A stretch of DNA of 64,000 nucleotides, taken from positions 1,364,001-1,428,000 of the forward strand of contig NZ_CBDDJA010000002.1 in NCBI RefSeq assembly GCF_965229315.1, given 5' to 3'. The stretch's first letter is position 1, and each line of letters opens with the position of its first letter. Source of the DNA: Pelomonas sp965229315 (GTDB taxonomy: Bacteria; Pseudomonadota; Gammaproteobacteria; Burkholderiales; Burkholderiaceae_C). Shown here one piece after another: positions 1-9,986 of the stretch. A model generated the notes under the pieces. The model worked only from the letters and a program-made list of their open reading frames with translations. It was not told the origin of the DNA and did no database searches. The position numbers were made by a program, and so were the translations under genes.

Positions 1-1
1 C

Positions 2-154
2 ATGCGCGAAGAGCTGCGCCAGATGTGGACGCGCACGAACGTGTCGGCCGAGCAACTGGTTACCGACTTGCAAGCCTGGTGCCGCCGGGCCGAGGAGAGC
101 GGCATTGCCGAGTTGCAGGCGTTTTCGATGCGCCTGCGTGCCGCGCACGCCTGA
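2..154 (+). CDS. C-terminal end of a fatty acid (acyl-CoA) desaturase, partial
   Basis: Only the last ~50 codons are present; the gene starts outside the window. The visible protein ends RMRLRAAHA-like and carries the segments EELRQMW and LQAWCRRAEESGI, which I recognise as the tail of the membrane fatty acid desaturases common in Burkholderiales. These di-iron enzymes introduce a double bond into acyl chains at the inner membrane. The His boxes that would prove this lie upstream of the window, so the call rests on the tail alone. A strong rho-independent terminator follows 17 bases after the stop, so this is the last gene of its transcript. Confidence 0.6.
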   Translation: MREELRQMWTRTNVSAEQLVTDLQAWCRRAEESGIAELQAFSMRLRAAHA

Positions 155-171
155 TTGCGTCACACGGATGT

Positions 172-201
172 AAAAGGGCGCCCCTTGGGGCGCCCTTTTT
201 T
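172..201 (+). terminator. Rho-independent terminator after the desaturase gene
   Basis: A 13-base arm (AAAAGGGCGCCCC) at 172-184 is followed after two bases by its exact reverse complement at 187-199, and the run of T continues to 202. The arms are A- and T-flanked on both sides, so it could also work on the opposite strand. Confidence 0.9.
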
Positions 202-254
202 CTTGACTGGCCTAGACTCAAAGAAGCAAGCTGCTGAATCCTAGGAGGCATGCC

Positions 255-752
255 ATGAAGTACCGCTGGATCGCTCTGGCCCTTTTTCCCCTGGTTGTCG
301 TCGCTCACGCAGACGTGAAGGTGGATTTCGTCAACCCAGAGAAGTTCTCTGACATCCGCGACAACACGGGGTTCACCAACAAGGCCGTACTCAAAGATAT
401 CGAGGCCTATCTGGTGACCCAGTTCGGCAAGCGGATGCCCGGCAAGGAGGTGCACATCTCGGTGACCGACGTGAACCTGGCTGGGGAAATCGAGCCAGTT
501 GGCGGGATGGCACAGTGGTTGCGCGTCATGCGCACCGTGACGTCGCCATCGATGGAGCTGACATACGAGATCCGCGACGGCGACAAGGTGGTGCAGCAGG
601 GTACGGCGAAGCTCCGGGACATCGATTACCAGAACAGCTTCAACTCCATGTCGAGCAGTGATCCGCTGCGCTACGAGAAGCACATGATGGACCGCTGGAT
701 GGATCGCGAATTCGGCCGTGCCGTTGCGGCTGGTTCGCCGGAAGGGCGATGA
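255..752 (+). CDS. DUF3016 family secreted protein
   Basis: The 165-residue protein starts with a signal peptide (MKYRWIALALFPLVVVAHA, cleavage near residue 19-20), so it should act in the periplasm. The mature part begins VKVDFVNPEKFSDI, the hallmark of the DUF3016 family, and the rest fits that family along its length. Its function is unknown. The ATG at 255 is preceded by AGGAGG at 243-248. The gene stands alone between two terminators. It has noticeably more A/T-ending codons than its neighbours, which may mean lower expression or later arrival. Confidence 0.85.
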   Translation: MKYRWIALALFPLVVVAHADVKVDFVNPEKFSDIRDNTGFTNKAVLKDIEAYLVTQFGKRMPGKEVHISVTDVNLAGEIEPVGGMAQWLRVMRTVTSPSMELTYEIRDGDKVVQQGTAKLRDIDYQNSFNSMSSSDPLRYEKHMMDRWMDREFGRAVAAGSPEGR

Positions 753-920
753 CACTGCCGAGAAGCCACTGGGTCGAATTTGGTTTCCAAGCCCGCTAGG
801 CAGAGGTGTTTTGCCCGCTTTGTCTGTCGGATGAGCTTGCTTCGAGGCGAGGCACTTCTGTTGTTCAAGTCTTCGCCACCGGGCATGTTTTCGAACCGGT
901 TCCAACCTGAGACAGGCAAC

Positions 921-946
921 AAAAAACCCGCCTAGGCGGGTTTTCT
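921..946. terminator. Bidirectional terminator between DUF3016 gene and rpmG
   Basis: AAAACCCGCC and GGCGGGTTTT face each other across a CTAG-containing centre at 923-944, with A-run on the left and T-run on the right. It can end both the DUF3016 transcript (plus) and the rpmB-rpmG transcript (minus). Confidence 0.85.
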
Positions 947-963
947 GCTTTGGGCTCCAAGCC

Positions 964-1134
964 TTACTTCAGCTTGATTTCCTTGTACAAGACGTGCTTG
1001 CGCGCCTTGGGGTCGAACTTCATGAATTCGAGCTTTTCGGGCGTCGTCTTCTTGTTCTTGTTGGTCGTGTAGAAGTGGCCGGTGCCCGCGGTGGACTCCA
1101 GCTTGATCTTTTCGCGTCCGCCTTTGGATGCCAT
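964..1134 (-). CDS. rpmG: 50S ribosomal protein L33
   Basis: The 56-residue protein (MASKGGREKIKL..., ending YKEIKLK) matches bacterial ribosomal protein L33 in length and sequence. It has no cysteines, so it is the zinc-independent form of L33. It binds 23S rRNA near the E site of the large subunit. It lies 34 bases downstream of rpmB on the same strand, the usual two-gene arrangement in proteobacteria. Confidence 0.97.
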   Translation of the reverse strand: MASKGGREKIKLESTAGTGHFYTTNKNKKTTPEKLEFMKFDPKARKHVLYKEIKLK

Positions 1135-1168
1135 GGTCGTGTTCCTTCAGTAGGTCAGTGGGCGTCGA

Positions 1169-1402
1169 TCAGAGCGCGCCCTTGGCGCGCAGATCGGCGA
1201 TGACTTGGTCGATGCCGACCTTGTCAATCAAACGCAGAGCGGCGTTGGTGATGCGCAGACGCACCCAACGGTTCTCGGACTCCACCCAGAAACGGCGGTA
1301 TTGCAGGTTCGGCAGGAACCGGCGCTTGGTTTTGTTGTTGGCATGGGAAACATTGTTCCCGACCATGGGCTTCTTGCCCGTGACTTGACAGACGCGTGCC
1401 AT
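1169..1402 (-). CDS. rpmB: 50S ribosomal protein L28
   Basis: The 77-residue protein begins MARVCQVTGKKP and contains the SHANNKTKRRF segment typical of L28, a large-subunit protein needed for 70S assembly. The start at 1402 is chosen because this is where all L28 proteins begin; an in-frame extension of 11 residues upstream has no family support. Only one cysteine (Cys5) is present, so it lacks the zinc-binding set. It is the first gene of the rpmB-rpmG pair. Confidence 0.97.
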   Translation of the reverse strand: MARVCQVTGKKPMVGNNVSHANNKTKRRFLPNLQYRRFWVESENRWVRLRITNAALRLIDKVGIDQVIADLRAKGAL

Positions 1403-1580
1403 GACGCTTCTCCACTCTGATGTTTGACCAGTCACCCAAGCTCCTCGGGCAACCCTATGACCGCAATACCTGCCAAACCCGGCCCGACGAAACGGGCCAA
1501 GCGCGGTCTATCCAGCAGGCAAGCCGACGAGTATAGCGGAAAACCCGTGAGGCCGTGAGGGGCTTGGCGGCGTCGTCCGC

Positions 1581-2540
1581 TCAGCCGTTCTCCTGCTCCA
1601 GGAAGCGCTGCGCATCCAGCGCGGCCATGCAGCCAGTGCCGGCGCTCGTGATGGCCTGGCGGTAGACATGGTCCTGCACGTCGCCTGCAGCGAAGACGCC
1701 CGGCACGCTGGTCATCGTGGCGAAGCCAGCCAGCCCGCTCTTCGTGATGATGTAGCCGTCCTTCATCTCCAACTGGCCCTGGAAGATGTCGGTGTTGGGG
1801 TGGTGGCCGATGGCGATGAAGCAGCCGTGCAGCGGGATGTCGGACGTGCTGTCGTCCAGCGTGCTGCGGATGCGCACGCCGGTGACGCCCGATGCGTCGC
1901 CCAGCACCTCGTCGAGTTGCTGGAAGAAGTGCAGCACGATCTTGCCGGCGTCCGCCTTCTCCTTCAGCTTGTCGATCAGGATGGGCTCGGCGCGGAACTT
2001 GTCGCGGCGGTGGATCAGGTGCACGGTGCTGGCGATGTTGGACAGGTACAGCGCCTCTTCGACGGCCGTGTTGCCGCCGCCCACGACGCAGACCTCCTGG
2101 CCCCGGTAGAAGAAGCCGTCGCAGGTCGCGCAGCCGCTGACGCCGCGGCCCATGAAGGCCTGCTCGGACTCCAGGCCCAGGTACTTGGCCGAGGCACCGG
2201 TGGCGATGATCAGCGCGTCGCAGGTGTAGGTGCCGCTGTCGCCGACCAGCGCGAACGGCCGCTTGGAGAAGTCGACCTGGTTGATGTGGTCGAACACGAT
2301 CTGCGTCTGGAAGCGCTCGGCATGCTGCTGGAAGCGCTGCATCAGCTCCGGCCCCTGCACGCCCATCACGTCGGCGGGCCAGTTGTCGACCTCGGTGGTC
2401 GTCATCAGCTGGCCGCCCTGGGCCATGCCGGTGATCAGCGTGGGCTTCAGATTGGCACGTGCGGCGTAGATGGCGGCGGTGTAGCCGGCCGGGCCGGAAC
2501 CGAGGATGAGCAGGCCGTGGTGTTGGATGGATGCGGTCAT
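1581..2540 (-). CDS. trxB: Thioredoxin-disulfide reductase
   Basis: The 319-residue flavoprotein passes electrons from NADPH through FAD and a redox disulfide to thioredoxin in the cytoplasm. Visible features are the FAD-binding GSGPAGYTAA near residue 14, the active-site CATC at residues 137-140, the NADPH-binding GGGNTAVEE near residue 152, and the second FAD motif AAGDV near the C terminus. The length is the family norm. The start at 2540 (MTASIQHHGLLILG) was chosen over an in-frame upstream extension because family members begin just before the FAD motif. It is divergent from the Crp/Fnr-type gene at 2704. Confidence 0.96.
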   Translation of the reverse strand: MTASIQHHGLLILGSGPAGYTAAIYAARANLKPTLITGMAQGGQLMTTTEVDNWPADVMGVQGPELMQRFQQHAERFQTQIVFDHINQVDFSKRPFALVGDSGTYTCDALIIATGASAKYLGLESEQAFMGRGVSGCATCDGFFYRGQEVCVVGGGNTAVEEALYLSNIASTVHLIHRRDKFRAEPILIDKLKEKADAGKIVLHFFQQLDEVLGDASGVTGVRIRSTLDDSTSDIPLHGCFIAIGHHPNTDIFQGQLEMKDGYIITKSGLAGFATMTSVPGVFAAGDVQDHVYRQAITSAGTGCMAALDAQRFLEQENG

Positions 2541-2703
2541 GGCTGGGGAAATGAGGGCAGTGGACGGGCTTGCAAGTTGGTTCCGCGGTGAAAACCCCGA
2601 CCCCAACCATTGAGGCAAGCCCTGCCGGGTGTGCACAATGCACGCCATTTTAGGCAGGCGACTTTTCGTGCGCCGGCTTGGGCCTCAAAACTGGAGAATG
2701 CAT

Positions 2704-3372
2704 ATGGCGATGATTTCCAACCTGGACCTGATCCGCCGGGTTCCGCTGTTCTCGATGCTGACCACCGACCAGGCCCAGTCCATCGCCGACAGCGTCGTCA
2801 AGCGCCGCTTCAAGCGTGGCGAGCTGATCGTCGAGCAAGGCACGAAGTCCAACGCGCTGTTCATCCTGCTCAACGGCCGCGCCCGGGTCTTGACGGCCGA
2901 CCACCGGGGCCGGGAGGTCATCCTGGCCGTGCTGCAGTCCGGCGACTACGTCGGCGAGATGAGCCTCATCGACAACGAGCCGCATTCGGCCACCGTGCGC
3001 GCCGAGGTGCAGACCGACATGCTGGTGCTCGGTCGCCTGGAGTTCGCGCGCTGCCTGCCCGAGAGCAGCAGCCTGTCCTACGGCATCCTGCGCGGCCTCG
3101 TGGCGCGGCTGCGCAATGCCGATCGCCAGATCGAGTCGCTCGCGCTGCTGGACGTCTACGGCCGCGTCGCGCGCACGCTGCTGGACATGTCCGAGGACGA
3201 GAAAGGCATCAAGCTCATCCGCGGCAAGGTCTCGCGCCAGGACATGGCCAAGGTCGTCGGCGCGTCGCGCGAGATGGTCAGCCGCGTCATGAAGGACCTG
3301 GAGGAGCGTGGCGTCATCGAGACGCTGGAGAACGGCTCCGTGGTCATCAAAGAGCGCCTGACGCACGACTGA
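2704..3372 (+). CDS. Crp/Fnr family transcriptional regulator
   Basis: The 222-residue protein has an N-terminal cyclic-nucleotide-binding-type beta barrel (LIVEQG...LFILLNGRARVL, GDYVGEMSLIDNEPHSATVRA) and a C-terminal winged helix (VSRQDMAKVVGASREMVSRVMKDLEERGVI). The cysteine cluster that holds the oxygen-sensing iron-sulfur centre of FNR is absent, so it is not a classical FNR. The effector is unknown. An ATG at 2698 is also in frame, but GGAG at 2693-2696 is better spaced for 2704. It sits between trxB and ftsK, a placement I associate with Burkholderiales genomes. Confidence 0.88.
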   Translation: MAMISNLDLIRRVPLFSMLTTDQAQSIADSVVKRRFKRGELIVEQGTKSNALFILLNGRARVLTADHRGREVILAVLQSGDYVGEMSLIDNEPHSATVRAEVQTDMLVLGRLEFARCLPESSSLSYGILRGLVARLRNADRQIESLALLDVYGRVARTLLDMSEDEKGIKLIRGKVSRQDMAKVVGASREMVSRVMKDLEERGVIETLENGSVVIKERLTHD

Positions 3373-3436
3373 AGTCGGCTGAAGCTCGCCTGATTCGGCG
3401 ACAGGTATCCAGGAGAGGCCGGGGCACAATGCCGGC

Positions 3437-5815
3437 ATGAGTTTTCCCCTGGGTTCCCTGCTGGGCGGCGACGCGGCCGCCAGCGAAGCCGCCACTCCCG
3501 CCAAGCCCACCCGCCGCAGCGCGCCCAAGCGCGAGGCCAGCCCGCCGTCGACGACATCGCGGTTGCTGCGCACACCGCTGTGGCTGGCGTTGACCGCCTT
3601 TGCGCTCGCGCTGCTCGTGCTGTCGCTGGCCACGCACGATCTGCGCGACGCCGCCTTCAGCACCAGCGGGCAGCGTGATCTCGTGGGCAACCGCGTCGGC
3701 GCCTTTGGCGCCTGGGCGTCGGACGGCCTGCTGTTCCTGTTCGGTTTTTCGGCCTGGTGGCTGCCGTTGCTGGCGCTGCGCGGCTGGTTGACGAGCCTCG
3801 CAGGCCTGCTGCGCCACGACGTGGCGCCCGTGCTGCGCTGGAGCCAGCGGGTGCGCTGGTGGGCGGGCATCGTGCTGCTCATCGGCGCGAGCTGCGCGCT
3901 GGAATGGAGCCGCCTGTACGCGCTGGAGCCGCGCCTGCCCGGCCACGCCGGCGGCCTGCTCGGCTACACGCTTGGGCCCTTGGGCATGAAGGGGCTGGGC
4001 TTCGCGGGCTCCGGCGTCGTCTGGATCGTGCTGCTGCTGACCGGCATGTCCTGGGCGCTGCGCTTCTCCTGGGGGCACCTGGCGGAGCGCATCGGCGAAC
4101 GTCTGGAGCAACTGCGCGAGCAGCACATCGAGAAGCGCGAGATCAAGGCCGACCAGAAGGCCGGCGAGCAGGCGGTCAAGGAACGCGAGCACGAGGTCGA
4201 GGTCGAACGCCAGATCGAAAGGCAGGTCGAGGCCGAGCACGCGCCGCTGGTCATCGAGGCCCCGGTGGTCGAGGTGCCGCAGTCCACACGCGTCGCCAAG
4301 GAGCGCCAGCAGACGCTGTTCGTCGACGCGGGTGACGCCAAGCTGCCGCAGGTCGACTTGCTGGACGCCGCCCCCGGCCGCCAGGAGACGGTGACGCCCG
4401 AGTCGCTGGAGATGACCAGCCGTCTCATCGAGAAGAAGTTGCGTGACTTCGGCGTCGAGGTGCACGTCGTGGCTGCGTCGCCGGGCCCGGTCATCACGCG
4501 TTACGAGATCGAACCGGCCACCGGCGTGAAGGGCTCGCAGATCGTCGGCCTGGCCAAGGACCTGGCGCGCAGCTTGAGCCTGGTGTCCATCCGCGTCGTC
4601 GAGACGATCCCCGGCAAGAACTACATGGCGCTGGAGCTGCCCAACGCGCGCCGCCAGACCATCCGCCTGTCCGAGATCCTGGGTTCGCAGGTCTATGCCG
4701 ACGCGGCCTCGCAGCTGACCATGGGCCTGGGCAAGGACATCGTGGGCCTGCCCATCGTCGCCGACCTCGCCAAGATGCCGCACTGCCTGGTGGCCGGCAC
4801 GACTGGTTCCGGCAAGTCGGTGGGCATCAACGCGATGATCCTCAGCCTGCTCTACAAGGCCGAGGCGCGCGACGTGCGGCTCATCCTCATCGACCCCAAG
4901 ATGCTGGAGATGAGCGTCTACGAGGGCATCCCGCACCTGCTGGCGCCGGTCGTGACCGACATGAAGCAGGCCAGCAACGCGCTGAACTGGTGTGTCGGCG
5001 AGATGGAGCGGCGCTACAAGCTCATGTCCAAGATGGGCGTGCGCAACCTGGCCGGCTACAACAAGAAGATCGACGAGGCCAAGGCCAACGGCATCAGCAT
5101 CCCGAACCCGTTCGCGCTGAACAACGACGAACCCGAGCCACTGGAGCGCCTGCCCTTCATCGTCGTCGTCATCGACGAACTGGCCGATCTGATGATGGTC
5201 GTCGGCAAGAAGATCGAGGAGCTGATCGCGCGCCTCGCGCAGAAGGCGCGCGCGGCCGGCATCCACCTGATCCTGGCCACGCAGCGGCCGTCGGTGGACG
5301 TCATCACCGGCCTCATCAAGGCCAACATCCCGACGCGCTTGTCCTTCCAGGTCAGCTCCAAGATCGACAGCCGCACCATCCTCGACCAGATGGGCGCCGA
5401 GGCGCTGCTGGGCATGGGCGACATGCTCTACATGCCCTCTGGCACCGGCCTGCCCATCCGCGTGCACGGCGCCTTTGTCAGCGATGACGAGGTGCACCGC
5501 GTGGTGCAGTACATCAAGTCGCAGGGCGAGCCGAACTACATCGAAGGCATCCTCGAAGGTGGCGTGCTCGACGGCATCGACGGCGAAGCGCCCGCGCCGG
5601 GCGAGGCTGCGGGCGAGACCGACCCCATGTACGACCAGGCAGTGGCCATCGTCCTACAGCACCGCAAGGCGTCCATCTCGCTGGTGCAGCGCCACCTGCG
5701 CATAGGCTACAACCGCGCCGCGCGGCTGCTGGAGCAGATGGAGAAGTCCGGCCTCGTGGGCGCTCTGGCGTCCAACGGCAGCCGTGAATTGATCATCCCC
5801 AAACGCGACGAATAA
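3437..5815 (+). CDS. ftsK: DNA translocase FtsK
   Basis: The 792-residue protein is the septum-located motor that pumps chromosomal DNA and activates XerCD resolution at dif during division. Four hydrophobic segments lie in residues ~35-207. A short charged coiled-coil-like linker rich in Glu, Lys and Arg follows (~220-275), much shorter than the E. coli linker. The RecA-like motor has Walker A GTTGSGKS near residue 454 and Walker B VVVIDELADL near 575. The C-terminal gamma winged helix (YDQAVAIVLQHRKAS...) recognises the KOPS signal. The next gene, lolA, starts 9 bases after the stop, as in many proteobacteria. Confidence 0.97.
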   Translation: MSFPLGSLLGGDAAASEAATPAKPTRRSAPKREASPPSTTSRLLRTPLWLALTAFALALLVLSLATHDLRDAAFSTSGQRDLVGNRVGAFGAWASDGLLFLFGFSAWWLPLLALRGWLTSLAGLLRHDVAPVLRWSQRVRWWAGIVLLIGASCALEWSRLYALEPRLPGHAGGLLGYTLGPLGMKGLGFAGSGVVWIVLLLTGMSWALRFSWGHLAERIGERLEQLREQHIEKREIKADQKAGEQAVKEREHEVEVERQIERQVEAEHAPLVIEAPVVEVPQSTRVAKERQQTLFVDAGDAKLPQVDLLDAAPGRQETVTPESLEMTSRLIEKKLRDFGVEVHVVAASPGPVITRYEIEPATGVKGSQIVGLAKDLARSLSLVSIRVVETIPGKNYMALELPNARRQTIRLSEILGSQVYADAASQLTMGLGKDIVGLPIVADLAKMPHCLVAGTTGSGKSVGINAMILSLLYKAEARDVRLILIDPKMLEMSVYEGIPHLLAPVVTDMKQASNALNWCVGEMERRYKLMSKMGVRNLAGYNKKIDEAKANGISIPNPFALNNDEPEPLERLPFIVVVIDELADLMMVVGKKIEELIARLAQKARAAGIHLILATQRPSVDVITGLIKANIPTRLSFQVSSKIDSRTILDQMGAEALLGMGDMLYMPSGTGLPIRVHGAFVSDDEVHRVVQYIKSQGEPNYIEGILEGGVLDGIDGEAPAPGEAAGETDPMYDQAVAIVLQHRKASISLVQRHLRIGYNRAARLLEQMEKSGLVGALASNGSRELIIPKRDE

Positions 5816-5824
5816 GCGACACGC

Positions 5825-6430
5825 ATGAAGCAGATCCTCATCGCCCTGACCCTGTGCGCGGCCGGCCTGGTGCACGCCGACGCCGTCGACGCGCTGCGCG
5901 ATTTCGGCCGCGACGTGAAGAGCGGCAAGGCCAACTTCACGCAGACGGTCACGTCGCCTGACGGCAAGCGCAAGAAGGTGTCTTCCGGCAGCTTCGAGTT
6001 CCAGCGCCCCAACCAGTTCCGCTTCGCCTATGCCAAGCCGTTCGAGCAGGTCATCGTGGCCGATGGCAGCAAGGTGTGGATCTATGACGCCGACCTGAAC
6101 CAGGCCAGCTCGCGCAAGCTGTCCGATGCGCTGGGCGCCACGCCGGCCTCGCTGCTGGCGGGCAACAACCTGGAGCGTGACTTCACGCTGAAGGCCTTGC
6201 CCGGTGAAGGCGGGCTGGACTGGGTGCAGGCCGTGGCCCGGCAGTCCGAATCGACGCTGCAGTCGCTCAAGCTCGGCTTCAAGGGCAGGGAGCTGGCGGC
6301 CATGGAGATCGTCGACGGCTTCGGCCAGCGTTCGCGGCTGGACTTCACCGCCGTGCAGGCCAACGCCGCCGTGCCGGCCGAGCGCTTCCAGTTCAAGCTG
6401 CCGGCCGGCGCGGACCTGATCGAGCAGTGA
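5825..6430 (+). CDS. lolA: Outer-membrane lipoprotein carrier protein LolA
   Basis: The 201-residue periplasmic chaperone accepts lipoproteins released by LolCDE and hands them to LolB at the outer membrane. Residues 1-20 form a signal peptide (MKQILIALTLCAAGLVHADA). The mature protein shows the LolA signature segments GKANFTQTV, GSFEFQRPNQFRFAY and DGSKVWIYDADLNQ. Length and order fit the family. It sits in the ftsK-lolA-rarA run, with rarA starting 7 bases after its stop, so the three genes are probably co-transcribed. Confidence 0.96.
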   Translation: MKQILIALTLCAAGLVHADAVDALRDFGRDVKSGKANFTQTVTSPDGKRKKVSSGSFEFQRPNQFRFAYAKPFEQVIVADGSKVWIYDADLNQASSRKLSDALGATPASLLAGNNLERDFTLKALPGEGGLDWVQAVARQSESTLQSLKLGFKGRELAAMEIVDGFGQRSRLDFTAVQANAAVPAERFQFKLPAGADLIEQ

Positions 6431-6437
6431 CCCGGCC

Positions 6438-7751
6438 GTGAGCAACGCGTCGCTCTTCGACGCCGACCCGGCCGCGCTGGGCGGCGTGCCGCTGGCGGAG
6501 CGCCTGCGGCCCAGGACGCTGGACGAGGTCATCGGCCAGCGCCACCTGCTGGGCCCCGGCATGCCGCTGCGCGCGGCCTTCGATGCCGGCCGCCTGCAGA
6601 GCATGATCCTGTGGGGCCCGCCGGGTGTCGGCAAGACGACGCTGGCGCGGCTGATGGCCGGCGCCTTCGACGCGCAGTTCATCCCGATCAGCGCCGTGCT
6701 GGGCGGCGTGAAGGACATCCGCGAGGCGGTCGACCGCGCGCAGATCGCCGCGCAGCAGGGCCGTCGCACGGTCGTCTTCGTGGACGAAGTGCACCGCTTC
6801 AACAAGGCGCAGCAGGATGCCTTCCTGCCGCACGTCGAATCGGGCCTGTTCACCTTCATCGGTGCGACGACCGAGAACCCGAGCTTCGAGGTGAACTCGG
6901 CGCTGCTGTCGCGCGCGCAGGTGCAGGTGCTCAAGAGCCTGGACGCGCAGGCGCTGGGCCAGCTCATCGCACGTGGTGCGCAGGAGCTGGGCATCCAGCC
7001 GCCCACACAGGAGGCGGCCGACCGCCTCACCGGCTATGCCGACGGCGATGCGCGGCGGCTGCTGAACGCGCTGGAGTCTGCTGCGGCGCTGGCCAATGGC
7101 CAGCTCATCGACGAAGCGCTGCTGGAGCGCACGCTCGGCGAGCAACTGCGCCGCTACGACAAGGGCGGGGACCAGTTCTACGACGTCATCAGCGCGCTGC
7201 ACAAGTCCGTGCGCGGCAGCCACCCGGACGGCGCGCTGTACTGGTTTGCGCGCATGCTGGATGGCGGCGTCGATGCGCGCTACATCGCGCGCCGCCTGAT
7301 CCGCATGGCCAGCGAGGACATCGGCCTGGCCGACCCGCGCGCGCTGCGCATCACGCTGGACGCCGCCGAGGCCTACGAGCGCCTGGGCTCGCCCGAAGGC
7401 GAGCTGGCGCTGGCCGAGGCGGTCGTCTTCCTGGCCGTGGCGCCCAAGTCCAACGCGGTCTACAAGGCGTTCAACGCCGTCAAGGCCTTCATCAAGCAGG
7501 ACCAGTCCCGCCCCGTGCCCGAGCACCTGCGCAACGCGCCCACGCGGCTGATGAAGGACCTCGGCTACGGCAAGGCCTACCGCTATGCGCACGACGAGCC
7601 CGGCGGCTATGCGGCCGGCGAGCAATACCTGCCGGACGGGCTGGACGGCCAGCGCTGGTACGAGCCGGTGCCGCGCGGCCTGGAACAGCGCATCGGCGAC
7701 AAGTTGGCCGAACTGCGCCGGCTGGACGATGAAGCGGCTGCCCAGGGCTAG
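6438..7751 (+). CDS. rarA: Replication-associated recombination protein A (AAA+ ATPase)
   Basis: The 437-residue protein belongs to the RarA/MgsA/WRNIP1 family of clamp-loader-like ATPases that act at stalled replication forks. It has Walker A GPPGVGKTT at residues ~60-68, Walker B VVFVDEVHRF near 113, and the sensor-1 motif GATTENPSFE. The C-terminal tetramerisation domain includes SVRGSHPDGALYW and the late YGKAYRYAHDEPGGYAAGEQYLPD. The start is GTG at 6438, only 7 bases after lolA. Its 3' end overlaps the next gene by 23 bases. Confidence 0.96.
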   Translation: MSNASLFDADPAALGGVPLAERLRPRTLDEVIGQRHLLGPGMPLRAAFDAGRLQSMILWGPPGVGKTTLARLMAGAFDAQFIPISAVLGGVKDIREAVDRAQIAAQQGRRTVVFVDEVHRFNKAQQDAFLPHVESGLFTFIGATTENPSFEVNSALLSRAQVQVLKSLDAQALGQLIARGAQELGIQPPTQEAADRLTGYADGDARRLLNALESAAALANGQLIDEALLERTLGEQLRRYDKGGDQFYDVISALHKSVRGSHPDGALYWFARMLDGGVDARYIARRLIRMASEDIGLADPRALRITLDAAEAYERLGSPEGELALAEAVVFLAVAPKSNAVYKAFNAVKAFIKQDQSRPVPEHLRNAPTRLMKDLGYGKAYRYAHDEPGGYAAGEQYLPDGLDGQRWYEPVPRGLEQRIGDKLAELRRLDDEAAAQG

Positions 7752-8645
7752 CGCCGCGCTGCTGGCGCTGTGGCTGGGCTTCATTGCCGCGCACGCCGCG
7801 CACGCCGCCGATGGCCCGACGCTCGCCCGCGTGAAGAGCACCGGTGTCATCGTCATCGGCTACCGGCCGGCGTCGCTGCCGTTTTCGTACCTGGACGCGC
7901 AACTGCGCCCCACCGGCTACACCGTCGAGCTGTGCGACCGCATCGTCGCCGCCGTGCGCAGCAAGCTGCAGCTGCCGGACCTGGAGGTGCGCCGCGTGGA
8001 GGTGGCCTCCGCCACGCGCATGCCGCTCGTCATCAACGGCACGCTGGACCTGGAGTGCGGCATCACGACGAACACCGCCGAGCGTGCGCGCCACCAGGCC
8101 TTCTCGCTGACCATCTTCGTCGCCGAGACGCGGCTGATGACGCGCTCCAGAGAGCGGGTGCAGGGCCTCGCCGACCTGCGCGGCCAGACCGTGGCCACGA
8201 CCATCGGCACCACCAGCATCCAGCACCTCGCGAAGGTCAACGAGCAGCAGGCCCTGGGCATCCGCATCCTTGGTGGCCTGGACGACCCCGAGGGCTTCCA
8301 GATGCTGCGCAGTGGCCGCGCGTCGGCCTTCCTGATGGACGACGTGCTGCTGCGCAGCCTGCTCGCGCAGCAGGGGCCGGGCGCGGACGATTACCGCATC
8401 TCCGACCAGGCGCTGACGGTGGAGCCCTACGCCATCGGCCTGCGCAAGAACGACCCGCAATTCAAGGCGCTGGTCGACGAGGTGCTGGCGGGCCTGTACC
8501 GCAGCGGCGAGATCCACGCCATCTACCGCCGCTGGTTCGAGTCACCGCTGCCGTCGCAGGGCCTGAACCTCAAGCTGCCGATGAGCGCGGCCTTCCGCCG
8601 CGTGATCGCGAACCCGACGGATTCGCCCGACCCCGAGAAGTACCG

Positions 8646-8649
<4 letters not shown>
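7729..8649 (+). CDS. Periplasmic amino-acid ABC transporter substrate-binding protein (glutamate/aspartate type)
   Basis: The 306-residue protein begins with a signal peptide (MKRLPRASAALLALWLGFIAAHAAHA) and has the SBP family 3 fold. Family marks are GVIVIGYRPASLPFSYLD near the start, GYTVELCDRI, and the ligand-clasp region LECGITTNTAERARHQAFS, as in GltI/AatJ proteins that bind glutamate and aspartate. No permease or ATPase genes adjoin it, so it is an orphan binding protein. Its start lies inside the end of rarA (23-base overlap). Its stop overlaps that of the response regulator on the opposite strand by 4 bases, so a regulatory link to that system is possible but unproven. Binding another amino acid cannot be excluded. 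Confidence 0.85.

Positions 8650-9978
<1,329 letters not shown>

Positions 9979-9986
<8 letters not shown>

Noticed and set aside
3347..5497. A 716-codon open frame on the minus strand opposite ftsK
   Set aside because: Same high-GC shadow effect; composition is His/Gln/Leu/Ala repeats with no domain, and ftsK is certain.
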